From NCBI RefSeq assembly GCF_023821985.2, contig NZ_CP098805.1, positions 5,633,001 through 5,697,000 on the forward strand: DNA of 64,000 nt. The letters run 5' to 3'. This stretch comes from Dyadobacter chenhuakuii (GTDB lineage Bacteria > Bacteroidota > Bacteroidia > Cytophagales > Spirosomataceae). The notes under the pieces were generated by a model. That model was not told the origin of the DNA. It ran no database searches and saw only the letters and a program-made list of their open reading frames with translations. Positions 9,389 to 18,365 of this stretch are shown here, one piece after another. Within the stretch, counting starts at the first letter, position 1. Each line of letters begins with the position of its first letter. A program made the position numbers and the translations under genes.

Positions 9389-10831
9389 ATGCAAAGACAA
9401 ACGCAGACGCAAAGACAGACCCTGAAATATTCTCCGTTGCAAATTCAGATGCTGAATTTACTGCATTTGACAACAATGGAGCTTGAACAAAGAATTAAAG
9501 AGGAGCTTGAAGAAAATCCTATTTTAGAGGAGGGTAAGGACGATAATGCTTCGGAAGATACTGTTGACGACTTTCAAGATCCTGCCGACACCGGAACCGG
9601 TGATGATAATACCATGCAGGATTATTACGACTGGGATGAGTTCAGGGACGATGATGTTCCGGATTATAAGACTTATGCCAACAACCAGTCGCCTGATAAT
9701 GAGCTTTACACACGTCCTATGGTGGAAACAATTTCCTTCCGGGACGACCTTAAACAGCAAGTACATTTCCTGAGGCTGGACGAGCGCCAGCAGCTGATTG
9801 CGGATTTTATTCTGGATTCCCTGGATGAAGATGGTTTCCTGAGACGTGAAAGCGATGTAATTGCCGATGATATTTCCTTTGCCAACAGCATGTTTATTGA
9901 CACCGAAGAGGTCAATTGGATGCTTAAAATCATTCAGCAGCTTGATCCCGCAGGAATCGCGGCGAGCGATCTTCGGGAATGTCTGCTGATTCAGCTTGGC
10001 CGCATCGAAAACCAGGACGACACCTGGAAGTGGGCCTGCAAAATTGTTACAGATGCGTTTGATGAGCTGGGTTCAAGAAATTATGACAAGATCATGCGCA
10101 TTACCGGCCTCGACGAGGAATCGTTGAAGAAGGCCATCGCACTGATCACCACATTGAATCCAAAACCAGCATCCGGCCTCCGCAATGATTCCATCGTGAA
10201 TGAAAGCATTAAGCCGGATTTTATGCTTCGGTATACGGAGGACGGTGATATAGAAGTGCAGCTTACATGGGGTAACAGCCCGGCTTTGCGGTTGAACAAA
10301 TTGTTTACCCAAATGGCCGAACAAAAGAACGATAAGGCAACGAACCAGTTCCTGAAAAATAAGATGAATTCGGCGAAATGGTTCATTGATGCGATCAAGC
10401 AGCGTGAAAACACAATGCTGAGCACATTAAGGGCCATCGTTAAGTTGCAATACGACTATTTCCAAACGGGCGACATCAAGAAGTTACGCCCCATGATCCT
10501 GAAAGACGTTGCCGAGATCATCAGTATGGATATTTCGACAGTATCGAGGGTAACGACGAATAAATACGTTCAGACACCTTTCGGGATCGTACTGCTCAAA
10601 GACCTTTTCACAGAAGGCGTTACCAATGAGGACGGCACAGAGGTTTCCAACCGTGAAATTCAGGAGGCGATCCGGGAGATCGTAGGAGCAGAAGACAAAA
10701 GACATCCATACAACGACCAGCAAATTACAGACATGCTTTCTGAAAAAGGCTATTCTGTGGCTAGAAGGACCGTTGCGAAATACCGGGAACAATTAAATAT
10801 CCCGACTGCAAGATTAAGAGTAACCATTTAA
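9389..10831 (+). CDS. rpoN: RNA polymerase sigma-54 factor
   Basis: Sigma factor that recruits RNA polymerase to -24/-12 promoters and needs AAA+ activators. The 480-residue protein has the Gln/Leu-rich region I (QTLKYSPLQIQMLNLL, LELEENPILEE pattern), an acidic linker (about 50-95), the core-binding domain, a DNA-binding region with DISTVSRVTTNKYVQTP, and the RpoN box ARRTVAKYRE (about 458-467). It is followed 41 bp later by an NtrC-type activator and then a kinase, all on the plus strand, so sigma factor, activator and sensor may be co-expressed. Confidence 0.97.
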   Translation: MQRQTQTQRQTLKYSPLQIQMLNLLHLTTMELEQRIKEELEENPILEEGKDDNASEDTVDDFQDPADTGTGDDNTMQDYYDWDEFRDDDVPDYKTYANNQSPDNELYTRPMVETISFRDDLKQQVHFLRLDERQQLIADFILDSLDEDGFLRRESDVIADDISFANSMFIDTEEVNWMLKIIQQLDPAGIAASDLRECLLIQLGRIENQDDTWKWACKIVTDAFDELGSRNYDKIMRITGLDEESLKKAIALITTLNPKPASGLRNDSIVNESIKPDFMLRYTEDGDIEVQLTWGNSPALRLNKLFTQMAEQKNDKATNQFLKNKMNSAKWFIDAIKQRENTMLSTLRAIVKLQYDYFQTGDIKKLRPMILKDVAEIISMDISTVSRVTTNKYVQTPFGIVLLKDLFTEGVTNEDGTEVSNREIQEAIREIVGAEDKRHPYNDQQITDMLSEKGYSVARRTVAKYREQLNIPTARLRVTI

Positions 10832-10872
10832 GCAGCTTACAAACCAACTGGATTTAGCCCTAAAAACCTGGC

Positions 10873-12345
10873 ATGAAAAAAATTGTTGTTGTTGATGATG
10901 AGGCAGATATCTGCTTCTTGTTGAAGAGATTTTTATCAAAGAATGACTTTATAGTTGAAACTGCACAGAATGGTAAAGACGGCCTTGCGCTGATCGATTC
11001 CATCTCGCCTGATTTGGTTATGACCGACTTCCGTTTGGGTGACATCACCGGAACAGAATTGCTCACTGCCATCAAAGCAAAGCGTCCAAATGTGCCCGTA
11101 CTCATTATAACCGGCTATTCCGACATTAAGGTGGCGGTTAGCGTGATGAAACTAGGAGCATATGACTATATCACCAAACCATTGTTTCCGGACGAAATTT
11201 TGGTAACGGTGAAAAAGGCTATTGCTGACGCGGAATCCAGAGAGAACGAGGAATTTGAATATACAGCGGTTGCGTCCGGCCCAAGCGGAGGATCTACTGA
11301 AACCACAAAACCTGCCCGCAAGATGAGCTCGCGGACTAAGGCTGGTTATGTAATGGGTCAGAGTGAAGTCTCGGATAATCTTTTCCGCCAGGTTGACCTT
11401 GTTGCGCCTACTAATTTCAGCGTTATCATTTACGGAGAAAGCGGATCTGGAAAGGAAGCCATTGCAGCAGAAATCCATAACCGGTCAAAAAGACGGGATA
11501 TGCCTTTTGTAGCGATGGACTGCGGTGCCATATCCAAGGAACTGGCCGGCAGCGAGCTTTTTGGTCACGAAAAAGGATCATTTACAGGTGCATTGAATAC
11601 CAAGATAGGCCACTTCGAAATGGCGAATGGCGGTACATTGTTCCTGGATGAAGTTTCCAATTTGTCTTATGAAATACAGGTGGCTTTGCTGCGTGTAGTG
11701 CAGGAGCGTAAGATGCGCCGCATCGGCGGATCAAAGGAGATCGATCTGGACGTAAGGATCATTGTTGCGAGTAATGAAAGGTTGCTTGAATCGGCCAGAA
11801 ACGGGAAATTCAGGGAAGATCTTTACTATCGATTCAATGAATTCACGATAGAAGTGCCTGCATTGAGAAACAGAAAAGATGATCTGATGCTTTTTGCAAC
11901 GACATTCCTGGATACTACCAATGTGGAGCTGAACAAGAATGTAAGCGGGTTTTCGGAGGATGTTAAGAACGATTTCCTGAGCTATTCTTGGCCGGGTAAC
12001 CTGAGAGAGCTGAAAAACGTCATCAAACGCGCTACGCTGCTTTCCGATGGCGACCTGATCGAGGAGAAGTCACTGCCTTTTGAAATTGTCAATTATAAAA
12101 AGCTGAAAGACCTGGACGAGGAGCCTGTAACATTGGCAGCAACCACGAGCATAGCAGCTCCGGTAATGGAAACACTGGACGGCGATGATTCCAAGCCCAG
12201 CCTGAAAACAGTTGCCAATGAAGCCGAGTATGACATGATCATGCAGGTGCTTCGGGATGTTAATTTTAATAAAAGTAAAGCAGCGCGGCTGTTGAACATT
12301 GACAGGAAGACACTCTACAATAAGATGAAACAATTTGACATTTAA
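10873..12345 (+). CDS. NtrC-family sigma-54-dependent response regulator
   Basis: 490 residues in the order receiver, AAA+ ATPase, Fis-type HTH. The receiver has acidic pocket DDE (8-10), phospho-acceptor Asp52 in MTDFRLG and Lys102 in TKP. The AAA+ domain has Walker A GESGSGKE (188-195), sigma-54 contact loop GSFTGA (235-240) in place of the common GAFTGA, and Walker B GGTLFLDE (253-260). The C-terminus has the Fis helix-turn-helix (NKSKAARLLNIDRKTLYNKMK). It activates sigma-54 holoenzyme when phosphorylated. Its likely partner is the kinase 30 bp downstream. Target promoters are unknown. Confidence 0.95.
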   Translation: MKKIVVVDDEADICFLLKRFLSKNDFIVETAQNGKDGLALIDSISPDLVMTDFRLGDITGTELLTAIKAKRPNVPVLIITGYSDIKVAVSVMKLGAYDYITKPLFPDEILVTVKKAIADAESRENEEFEYTAVASGPSGGSTETTKPARKMSSRTKAGYVMGQSEVSDNLFRQVDLVAPTNFSVIIYGESGSGKEAIAAEIHNRSKRRDMPFVAMDCGAISKELAGSELFGHEKGSFTGALNTKIGHFEMANGGTLFLDEVSNLSYEIQVALLRVVQERKMRRIGGSKEIDLDVRIIVASNERLLESARNGKFREDLYYRFNEFTIEVPALRNRKDDLMLFATTFLDTTNVELNKNVSGFSEDVKNDFLSYSWPGNLRELKNVIKRATLLSDGDLIEEKSLPFEIVNYKKLKDLDEEPVTLAATTSIAAPVMETLDGDDSKPSLKTVANEAEYDMIMQVLRDVNFNKSKAARLLNIDRKTLYNKMKQFDI

Positions 12346-12375
12346 TTGTTGAGTTACGCTGAGCTATAAACTAGA

Positions 12376-13806
12376 ATGAATACAAAATTAATAAGGGTCC
12401 TCCTGGTTGATGACGACGAGGATGATTACTTCCTCACACGTGAATATTTTCAGGAACTGGTCAACTGGAAGTTTGATATAACCTGGTGCTCCACTTTCAG
12501 GGATGCACAGCAGCATATCAAGGATCATAAATACGATCTGTATCTGTTTGATTACTTATTAGGTGAAAGCACCGGGATAGACCTGATCGAACTAGCCTGT
12601 CAGTTTGAATGTGAAGAACCGATTATTCTGCTGACAGGAAAAGGGGATACTAAAATCGCCGTAGAAGCATTGAGGCTGGGTGCAGCTGACTATCTGATCA
12701 AAAGCGAGCTGGATTCCGAAAAGCTTGAAAGAAGTATCCGGTATGCACTGGAAAGGACTTCGGTGCTGAAAGCTTTGAAACACAGTGAACGGCGTTACCG
12801 GAGGATTTTTGAAGAATCCAATGACTTCCTGTTCATCAGTGACCTTGCCGGGAACATTATCGATCTGAACGCCTCGGCCAGCGTATTAACGGGATATACG
12901 GAAGACGATCTCCGGCTCAAAAATATCCTGGAATTGCTGGAAGACGCGCAGTTTGATTCATTCTGGAACAATATAAAAGACCATCCGATCCACGATCTTG
13001 AAGTAAGGCTGGTGACCAAAGATGGTGACAAGAAATATTGCCTCTTTTCAGCAACGCTGGAAGTGGACGACGATCACCCGTATATACAAGGCAGGCTGCA
13101 TGATATGACCGCTCGCAAGCAATCCGAAAGAGAAAGATTGTTTTCCGAAAAAATGGCCGTTACAGGTCGTTTGGTAAGAATGCTTGCCCATGAAGTCAGG
13201 AATCCGCTAACCAATGTTAACCTTTCCGCTGAACAGCTGGAAATGGAGTTGGTTGATGAAGACCAGAAGTTTTATACACAGATCATTAAACGGAATTGCA
13301 ACCGGATCAATGACCTTATATCGCAGCTTTTGCAACCGTCCAGCTCGGCTGATATAGAGCTCGTTACGAGCTCCGTGCACACCGTTCTCATCCAGGCTAT
13401 CGGCGCTGCCCTCGACCGGGTCCAGCTGAAGCGCATTCAGATCGTCAACCAGTTTGCTGAAGAGGAAATGGCATTGCCGCTTGATCCTGTTTCCCTGCAA
13501 ATGGCCTTCCTGAACATTATTACAAATGCCATTGAGGCGATGGAAGAGGATAAGGGCATTCTGAGGATTACTACCAAAAGCCAGGGAGAGAACATTCAGG
13601 TTATTTTTACGGATAACGGCTGCGGTATCAGTGAAGAACACATGGAAAAGATCTTCGAGCCATATTTCACTGGAAAAAACAACGGAATGGGCATCGGCTT
13701 ATCCACAACCATGAGCATCATCCACGCCCACCACGGCCGCATCGACGTGGAATCGGAGATAGGGACGGGGACGACGTTTACGATCACGTTTCAGAACGGG
13801 AAGTAG
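12376..13806 (+). CDS. REC-PAS-histidine kinase
   Basis: A 476-residue soluble kinase with an N-terminal receiver: acidic residues DDDEDD (12-17), phospho-acceptor Asp59 (FDYLLG) and Lys109. A PAS domain follows (about 140-245, RRIFEESNDFLFISD and SVLTGYTEDDL), then HisKA with His272 in MLAHEVRNPLTNV, and HATPase with N box NAIEAM and G boxes DNGCGIS and GMGIGLS. No membrane segment is present. The receiver at the N-terminus suggests that another kinase feeds this one, or that the receiver gates its activity. Partner to the upstream NtrC-type regulator by position. Its 3' end runs into a repeat-rich palindrome. Confidence 0.95.
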   Translation: MNTKLIRVLLVDDDEDDYFLTREYFQELVNWKFDITWCSTFRDAQQHIKDHKYDLYLFDYLLGESTGIDLIELACQFECEEPIILLTGKGDTKIAVEALRLGAADYLIKSELDSEKLERSIRYALERTSVLKALKHSERRYRRIFEESNDFLFISDLAGNIIDLNASASVLTGYTEDDLRLKNILELLEDAQFDSFWNNIKDHPIHDLEVRLVTKDGDKKYCLFSATLEVDDDHPYIQGRLHDMTARKQSERERLFSEKMAVTGRLVRMLAHEVRNPLTNVNLSAEQLEMELVDEDQKFYTQIIKRNCNRINDLISQLLQPSSSADIELVTSSVHTVLIQAIGAALDRVQLKRIQIVNQFAEEEMALPLDPVSLQMAFLNIITNAIEAMEEDKGILRITTKSQGENIQVIFTDNGCGISEEHMEKIFEPYFTGKNNGMGIGLSTTMSIIHAHHGRIDVESEIGTGTTFTITFQNGK

Positions 13807-13815
13807 TAAGCACGT

Positions 13816-13980
13816 GGCCCCTGTCACCCTGAGCGTACCAGGCGGCCGATGGCCCTGTCACCCTGAGCGGACCGGGCGGCCGATGGCCCTGTCACCCTGA
13901 GCGGACCGGGCCGCCGGGCGGCCGAAGGGGCGTTACCACCAAGCAGTAACGCCCCCTTCGGCTCCGCTCAGGGTGACAGG
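13816..13980. repeat. Intergenic palindromic repeat, copy 1, with tandem part-copies
   Basis: Three head-to-tail units of 34-35 bp begin GGCCC(C)TGTCACCCTGAG (13816, 13851, 13885). The last runs into a large inverted repeat: CCTGTCACCCTGAGCGGA pairs with TCCGCTCAGGGTGACAGG (13963-13980), and CCGAAGGGGCGTTAC (13922-13936) pairs with the sequence from about 13946 to 13961 around a CACCAAGCA loop. The same palindrome recurs at 27044-27122. It lies between converging genes and may also act as a transcript end. It is REP-like; no transposase is seen in the window. Confidence 0.85.
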
Positions 13981-14003
13981 AGGAGTGACTCCCAGCTTGC
14001 TTG

Positions 14004-17000
14004 CTAGCTTAAACCCTCTAAGCCCCCGCGCACAGCCCCACTTTTCCTGTTAAAAAATCCGTAAATAATCGGGAAGATCAGCAACGTTAGCACAGTGGCG
14101 GTAACCAGGCCTCCTATGACAACTATGGCCAGCGGTTTCTGGGTTTCCGAGCCGATTCCGGTGGACGTGGCAGCGGGCAGCAGGCCGATTGCGGCCATTA
14201 ATGCGGTCATAATCACCGGTCTGATCCTGGACTTAACGCCTTCCCGGATCGCTTCATCCAGCGACATCCTTGCTGCCAGGTTTTTGTTGAAAACTGAGAT
14301 CAGGATAACGCCGTTTTGTACACATAAACCAAACAATGCGATAAAGCCTACACCCGCCGAGATCCCAAAGTTCATATGCGTAACGTGCAGCGCCAGAATG
14401 CCGCCGATGAGTGCAAAAGGGACATTGACCAAGACCAAACCGGCATCTTTTGCATTATTAAACATGATAAACAAAAGTATAAAAATGCCGATAAGGCTGA
14501 TAGGGACCACCTGTCCCAGGCGAGCCGTCGCCCTCACCTGATTCTCAAATTCTCCTGACCAGTTCACGGAATAACCCTTAGGCAGGTTTTTGAGCAATGG
14601 TTTTACCCGGTTTTGAGCATCCGCAATGGTGCTTCCCAGGTCGCGTTCACGAACGGAAAATTTGACGCCTATGAAACGTTTGTTGTTGTCCCGGTATACA
14701 AATGCGGGACCCGTAACCGTCCGGATGGATGATATTTCTTTCAACGGAATCTTTCCGCCGGTAAGCGTGGGCACCATGAGTTGCTGGATGTCGTCCACCG
14801 TGCGGCGATATTGCTCTTCGTAGCGCAGACGAATGTCAAATTTCCGTTCGCCTTCATACAGGATCGAAGCCGTTTTTCCACCGATAGCCATTTCAATAAC
14901 TGCCTGTGCATCAGCTGTACTTACACCATATTGAGCCATTTTGTGGTCGTGTAAAATTACGCTGATCTCTGGCTGGCCAATGTTCCGCAAAATGCCGACG
15001 TCCTTAATCCCGGGCACATTCTTGATCGCCTCCAAAACCTGGTCTGCCTTTGCATTCAGTGTTTCGAGATCGTCCCCATAGATTTTGACCGCGTTGCTCG
15101 CATTCATCCCTGCAACTGCTTCCGCCACATTATCGATGATCGGCTGAGAATAATTGTAATTAATACCCTGGAACTGTTTCAGCTTCGTATCCATTTCTTC
15201 AATCAGCTGATCCTGGGTGATTTTCCGCTTCCACTCGTCCTTTGGTTTAAGATTAACCTGCATTTGAACGTAGTAAAAACCGGACGGATCGGTTCCGTCG
15301 TTGGAACGGCCGGTTTGCGATAAGACGCCATTCACTTCCGGGAATTCATTCAATTTAGCCCTAAGCGTGGTCACCATTTTGATCGTTTCGTTCAGGGAGC
15401 TGCTCATCGGCATTTTCGCTTCGACCCATAATGCGCCTTCATTAAGTGTCGGCAGGAACTCGGTTCCGAGAAATTTGGCTGAAAACAAGCTGAGACCCAG
15501 GAAAACAGTGGCAAATACCAGACTTAACTTCTTCCGTTTATAACACCATTCAAAACCATTGGTAACCGTCCTGTCGAAAAAACGAACGACCGGATTACTC
15601 TTCTCGCGGACGTTTTTATTCAACAATATCGAGCAAAGTACCGGAACCAGCGTTAATGTATAGAGTAATGCGCCTAGCAATGCAAATCCGAGCGTATAGG
15701 CAAGTGGGGTGAACATTTTACCCTCTACTTTCTGGAAACTGAAAATGGGGATCAATGCGGTGATAATGATCAGCTTGGAGAAGAAGATGGCCTTACCAAG
15801 CTCCCCACCTGTTTTTTTGATTAAACCAAGCTTTGATAACTTATTGAACCGATCCATTCCATTGCGATGCGCCAAATGATCCAGCGCCACAAAAATCCCT
15901 TCGACCATTACAACGGCGCCGTCGATAATGATCCCAAAATCAATCGCCCCCATCGAAAGCAGGTTAGCAGACATTCCCTTCAATTTCAGGCACATAAATG
16001 CGAACAAAAGCGCGAGAGGGATGATGATGGATACGATCACCGTCGTGCGCCAATCGGCCATGAAAAGAAAAACGATCACGGTTACCAGCACGATGCCCTC
16101 AATGAGGTTATGCTTTACGGTATGCGCGCAAAACTCGATCAGGTTATCACGGTCGTAGAATGTCACCATTTTGACATCCGGCGGAAGAATTTTTGTGTTC
16201 AGCTCCTCAACCTTATCCTTTATACGCGCCAGCACTTCGCTCGGATTTTCGCCTTTACGCTGCACCACAATGCCTTCCACAACATCATCGTTCCCATCTA
16301 GCCCAACCTGGCCCACACGTGGCATATCCGATTCCTTCACATTCGCAACATCCTTTACCAAAACCGGATTATCCTTTATGAACTCGACGATAATGTTCTG
16401 AATATCAGGAATGGAGTTCAGTAAACCGATCCCGCGCACCACATAGGCCTGCCCGTTTTTCTCGATCACATCACCGCCCACATTGACATTGCTTTTCGTT
16501 ACTGCCTGATACACTTCCAGCGGCGTAATGTTGTACTTAACGAGCTTGGTAGGGTTAACCTGCACTTCGTAGATCTTCTCTCTACCTCCAAATGCAACTA
16601 CGTCTGCAACGCCGGGAATACTTCGCAATTGCCTGTCGATGATCCAGTTGTGCAATGTTAGCAGCTCACGGCTGTCACGATCTTTACTTTTTAATGTAAA
16701 CCTGAAAATCTCACCGGTCGGTCCGTACGGAGGCTGGACGTCCGGCTCGACGCCATCGGGGAGCGAGATGTTACGGAGCTGATTATTAACTTGCTGCCGT
16801 GCGAAGAAATCCTCTACATTATCATCGAAAATGATTTTGATAATGCTCAAACCAAACATTGTTGTGCTGCGCACATTCGTTTTTTGCTGAACCGAATTCA
16901 TCGCAACTTCAATCGGAACGGTTACGAACCGCTCAATCTCCTCTGCGCTTCGTCCGTTCCATTGCGTAACGATAATGATCTGTGTATTAGTAACATCCGG

Positions 17001-17126
17001 AAACGCTTCCAACGGCGTGTCCCGATAGCTGACGATCCCTGCGATGATCAGCAGGCCGGTCATAAAGAATATGAAAAAGCGGTTTTTCAAAGAAAAGCCC
17101 ACAATTCCCCGAATGAATTTATTCAT
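14004..17126 (-). CDS. CusA/CzcA-type heavy-metal RND efflux pump
   Basis: About 1040 residues from the Met at 17126. A longer frame starts at 17207, but its first 27 residues are the translation of GAATGAGT-type repeats, so the inner start (MNKFIRGIVGFSLKNRF) is preferred. It is the proton-driven inner-membrane pump of a tripartite metal exporter. It has a first membrane helix (about 12-30), large periplasmic loops, and the HME-RND signature DFGIIIDGAVVMVE in TM4. The C-terminal half repeats the RND fold (FGLCVQNGVILIS, RPVIMTALMAAIGLLPAA). It is the last gene in the TolC/adaptor/pump series. Metal specificity (Cu/Ag, Co/Zn/Cd) cannot be settled here. Confidence 0.95.
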   Translation of the reverse strand: MNKFIRGIVGFSLKNRFFIFFMTGLLIIAGIVSYRDTPLEAFPDVTNTQIIIVTQWNGRSAEEIERFVTVPIEVAMNSVQQKTNVRSTTMFGLSIIKIIFDDNVEDFFARQQVNNQLRNISLPDGVEPDVQPPYGPTGEIFRFTLKSKDRDSRELLTLHNWIIDRQLRSIPGVADVVAFGGREKIYEVQVNPTKLVKYNITPLEVYQAVTKSNVNVGGDVIEKNGQAYVVRGIGLLNSIPDIQNIIVEFIKDNPVLVKDVANVKESDMPRVGQVGLDGNDDVVEGIVVQRKGENPSEVLARIKDKVEELNTKILPPDVKMVTFYDRDNLIEFCAHTVKHNLIEGIVLVTVIVFLFMADWRTTVIVSIIIPLALLFAFMCLKLKGMSANLLSMGAIDFGIIIDGAVVMVEGIFVALDHLAHRNGMDRFNKLSKLGLIKKTGGELGKAIFFSKLIIITALIPIFSFQKVEGKMFTPLAYTLGFALLGALLYTLTLVPVLCSILLNKNVREKSNPVVRFFDRTVTNGFEWCYKRKKLSLVFATVFLGLSLFSAKFLGTEFLPTLNEGALWVEAKMPMSSSLNETIKMVTTLRAKLNEFPEVNGVLSQTGRSNDGTDPSGFYYVQMQVNLKPKDEWKRKITQDQLIEEMDTKLKQFQGINYNYSQPIIDNVAEAVAGMNASNAVKIYGDDLETLNAKADQVLEAIKNVPGIKDVGILRNIGQPEISVILHDHKMAQYGVSTADAQAVIEMAIGGKTASILYEGERKFDIRLRYEEQYRRTVDDIQQLMVPTLTGGKIPLKEISSIRTVTGPAFVYRDNNKRFIGVKFSVRERDLGSTIADAQNRVKPLLKNLPKGYSVNWSGEFENQVRATARLGQVVPISLIGIFILLFIMFNNAKDAGLVLVNVPFALIGGILALHVTHMNFGISAGVGFIALFGLCVQNGVILISVFNKNLAARMSLDEAIREGVKSRIRPVIMTALMAAIGLLPAATSTGIGSETQKPLAIVVIGGLVTATVLTLLIFPIIYGFFNRKSGAVRGGLEGLS

Positions 17127-17127
17127 T

Positions 17128-17231
17128 TTTGAATGAGTGAATGAGTGAATTTTGAATGAGTGAATGAGTGAATGAGTGAATGACTGAATGATTTTTTTTC
17201 TATTCACTCATTCACTCATTCAGTCATTCAG
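17128..17231. repeat. GAATGAGT microsatellite arranged as an inverted repeat
   Basis: Iterated 8-base units (GAATGAGT, with GAATGACT variants) run from about 17131 to 17190. After a T-rich loop (about 17191-17201) they appear as the reverse complement ATTCACTC... to 17231. The whole can fold as a long hairpin. It fills the gap between the adaptor stop and the pump start. A shorter GAATGA-rich tract occurs at 32705-32728. Confidence 0.85.
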
Positions 17232-17233
17232 CA

Positions 17234-18322
17234 TTAGTCATTTAGCGCGTCGTAAACGAGAAGTTGATTTTTGGAAATGATGGCTTCGCCGGGTTTCAGG
17301 CCGCTGGTAATGTAGGTCCTGTTGGCCAGGGAGCGGTAAATTTCGACGGGACGGGTTTCAATGTTGGACCGGCCGTGATAGACCATGACCCAGTTTTTAC
17401 TACGGTCGAAAATGACAGCCTGGGATGGAATGGCTTGCATTTCTCCACCTTCCTCAAAGTTCAGGTTGACCGTTGCGTGCATTTCGGGTTTTAGTTTTAA
17501 ACCTACATTTTGCAACTGAATACGGATTTTCATCGCTTTTGTATCCGGGTCGAGGACATTGTAAATTTTGTCCACTTTTCCTTTAAAAACTTCATTGGAA
17601 AAACTGATCGTACGCACATCAGCAGGCATTCCGAGTTTAATCTTGGAAATGTCGCTCTCATTCACATTGGCCATTACCCACACATCTGCAATCTGCCCGA
17701 CTGTGAAAAGGCTCTCTGCATTATCCGATCGCAGCTGCATGCCGCGGTTCACGCTTTTGTCAATGATAAAACCGTTGATAGGCGACTTAACCGTGTAGTT
17801 TGTGGATTTCCCCAAACCATAGATCGAGAAAATTTCCTTCACCCGGCTCACATCCGCCTGCGCTTTGTCTACCACCTGGCGCGCCGTAATGACGTCCCGC
17901 TCAGGCACCAGCTTACTTTCAAAAAGATCCTCGGTAGACGACAAATTCTTTTGGGCAATGAGCAAATCAGATTGTGCCTGAATCATTTGTCTTTCAAAAT
18001 CAGCAACTTCACCCGAACGGATCGTAGCCAGTTTCTGGCCTTTGCGAACATTGTCGCCCAATTCCACGTCGACTTCTTCCACATTGCCGCCTACCAAGGG
18101 GTAGATCTTAATTACCTGATTTTCATCAGGAACAACTTTTCCAACCAGTGTCAGCTCGTTACGGACCGGCTCGGTCTTCACCGTATCGAGCGTGATCCGG
18201 CTCATCATCGTGTCCGAAAGCATAAAGGCCTTCGATTCTTCGGGATCTTCTTTTGTAGTATTGCATCCGGTCAGCCATAGGCCCGCAGCGGCCAGCAGAA
18301 CCATGCTCAGAGAATTTTTCAT
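17234..18322 (-). CDS. RND efflux periplasmic adaptor lipoprotein (CusB/CzcB type)
   Basis: Membrane-fusion protein linking the inner-membrane pump to the TolC channel. The start at 18322 (MKNSLSM) gives a lipoprotein signal with lipobox LTGC (Cys20). A longer GTG frame to 18385 would overlap the TolC gene and bury the signal, so I reject it. The mature part has the split biotinyl-lipoyl-like half motifs (LVGGNVEEVDVELGDNVRKG and TVKSPINGFI), with a coiled-coil hairpin between them (DFERQMIQAQSDLLIAQ) and a beta-barrel (ANVNESDISKIKLG). About 363 residues, 43 bp after the TolC-type gene. Confidence 0.93.
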   Translation of the reverse strand: MKNSLSMVLLAAAGLWLTGCNTTKEDPEESKAFMLSDTMMSRITLDTVKTEPVRNELTLVGKVVPDENQVIKIYPLVGGNVEEVDVELGDNVRKGQKLATIRSGEVADFERQMIQAQSDLLIAQKNLSSTEDLFESKLVPERDVITARQVVDKAQADVSRVKEIFSIYGLGKSTNYTVKSPINGFIIDKSVNRGMQLRSDNAESLFTVGQIADVWVMANVNESDISKIKLGMPADVRTISFSNEVFKGKVDKIYNVLDPDTKAMKIRIQLQNVGLKLKPEMHATVNLNFEEGGEMQAIPSQAVIFDRSKNWVMVYHGRSNIETRPVEIYRSLANRTYITSGLKPGEAIISKNQLLVYDALND

Positions 18323-18365
18323 TGGAAAAATATTAGTGGCGATTGCCATGATGTGATAAATTCGA

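Noticed and set aside
17127-17207. N-terminal extension of the CusA-type pump
   Set aside because: It is only the translated GAATGAGT repeat (SFTHSLIHSF-like). The family N-terminus begins at 17126.
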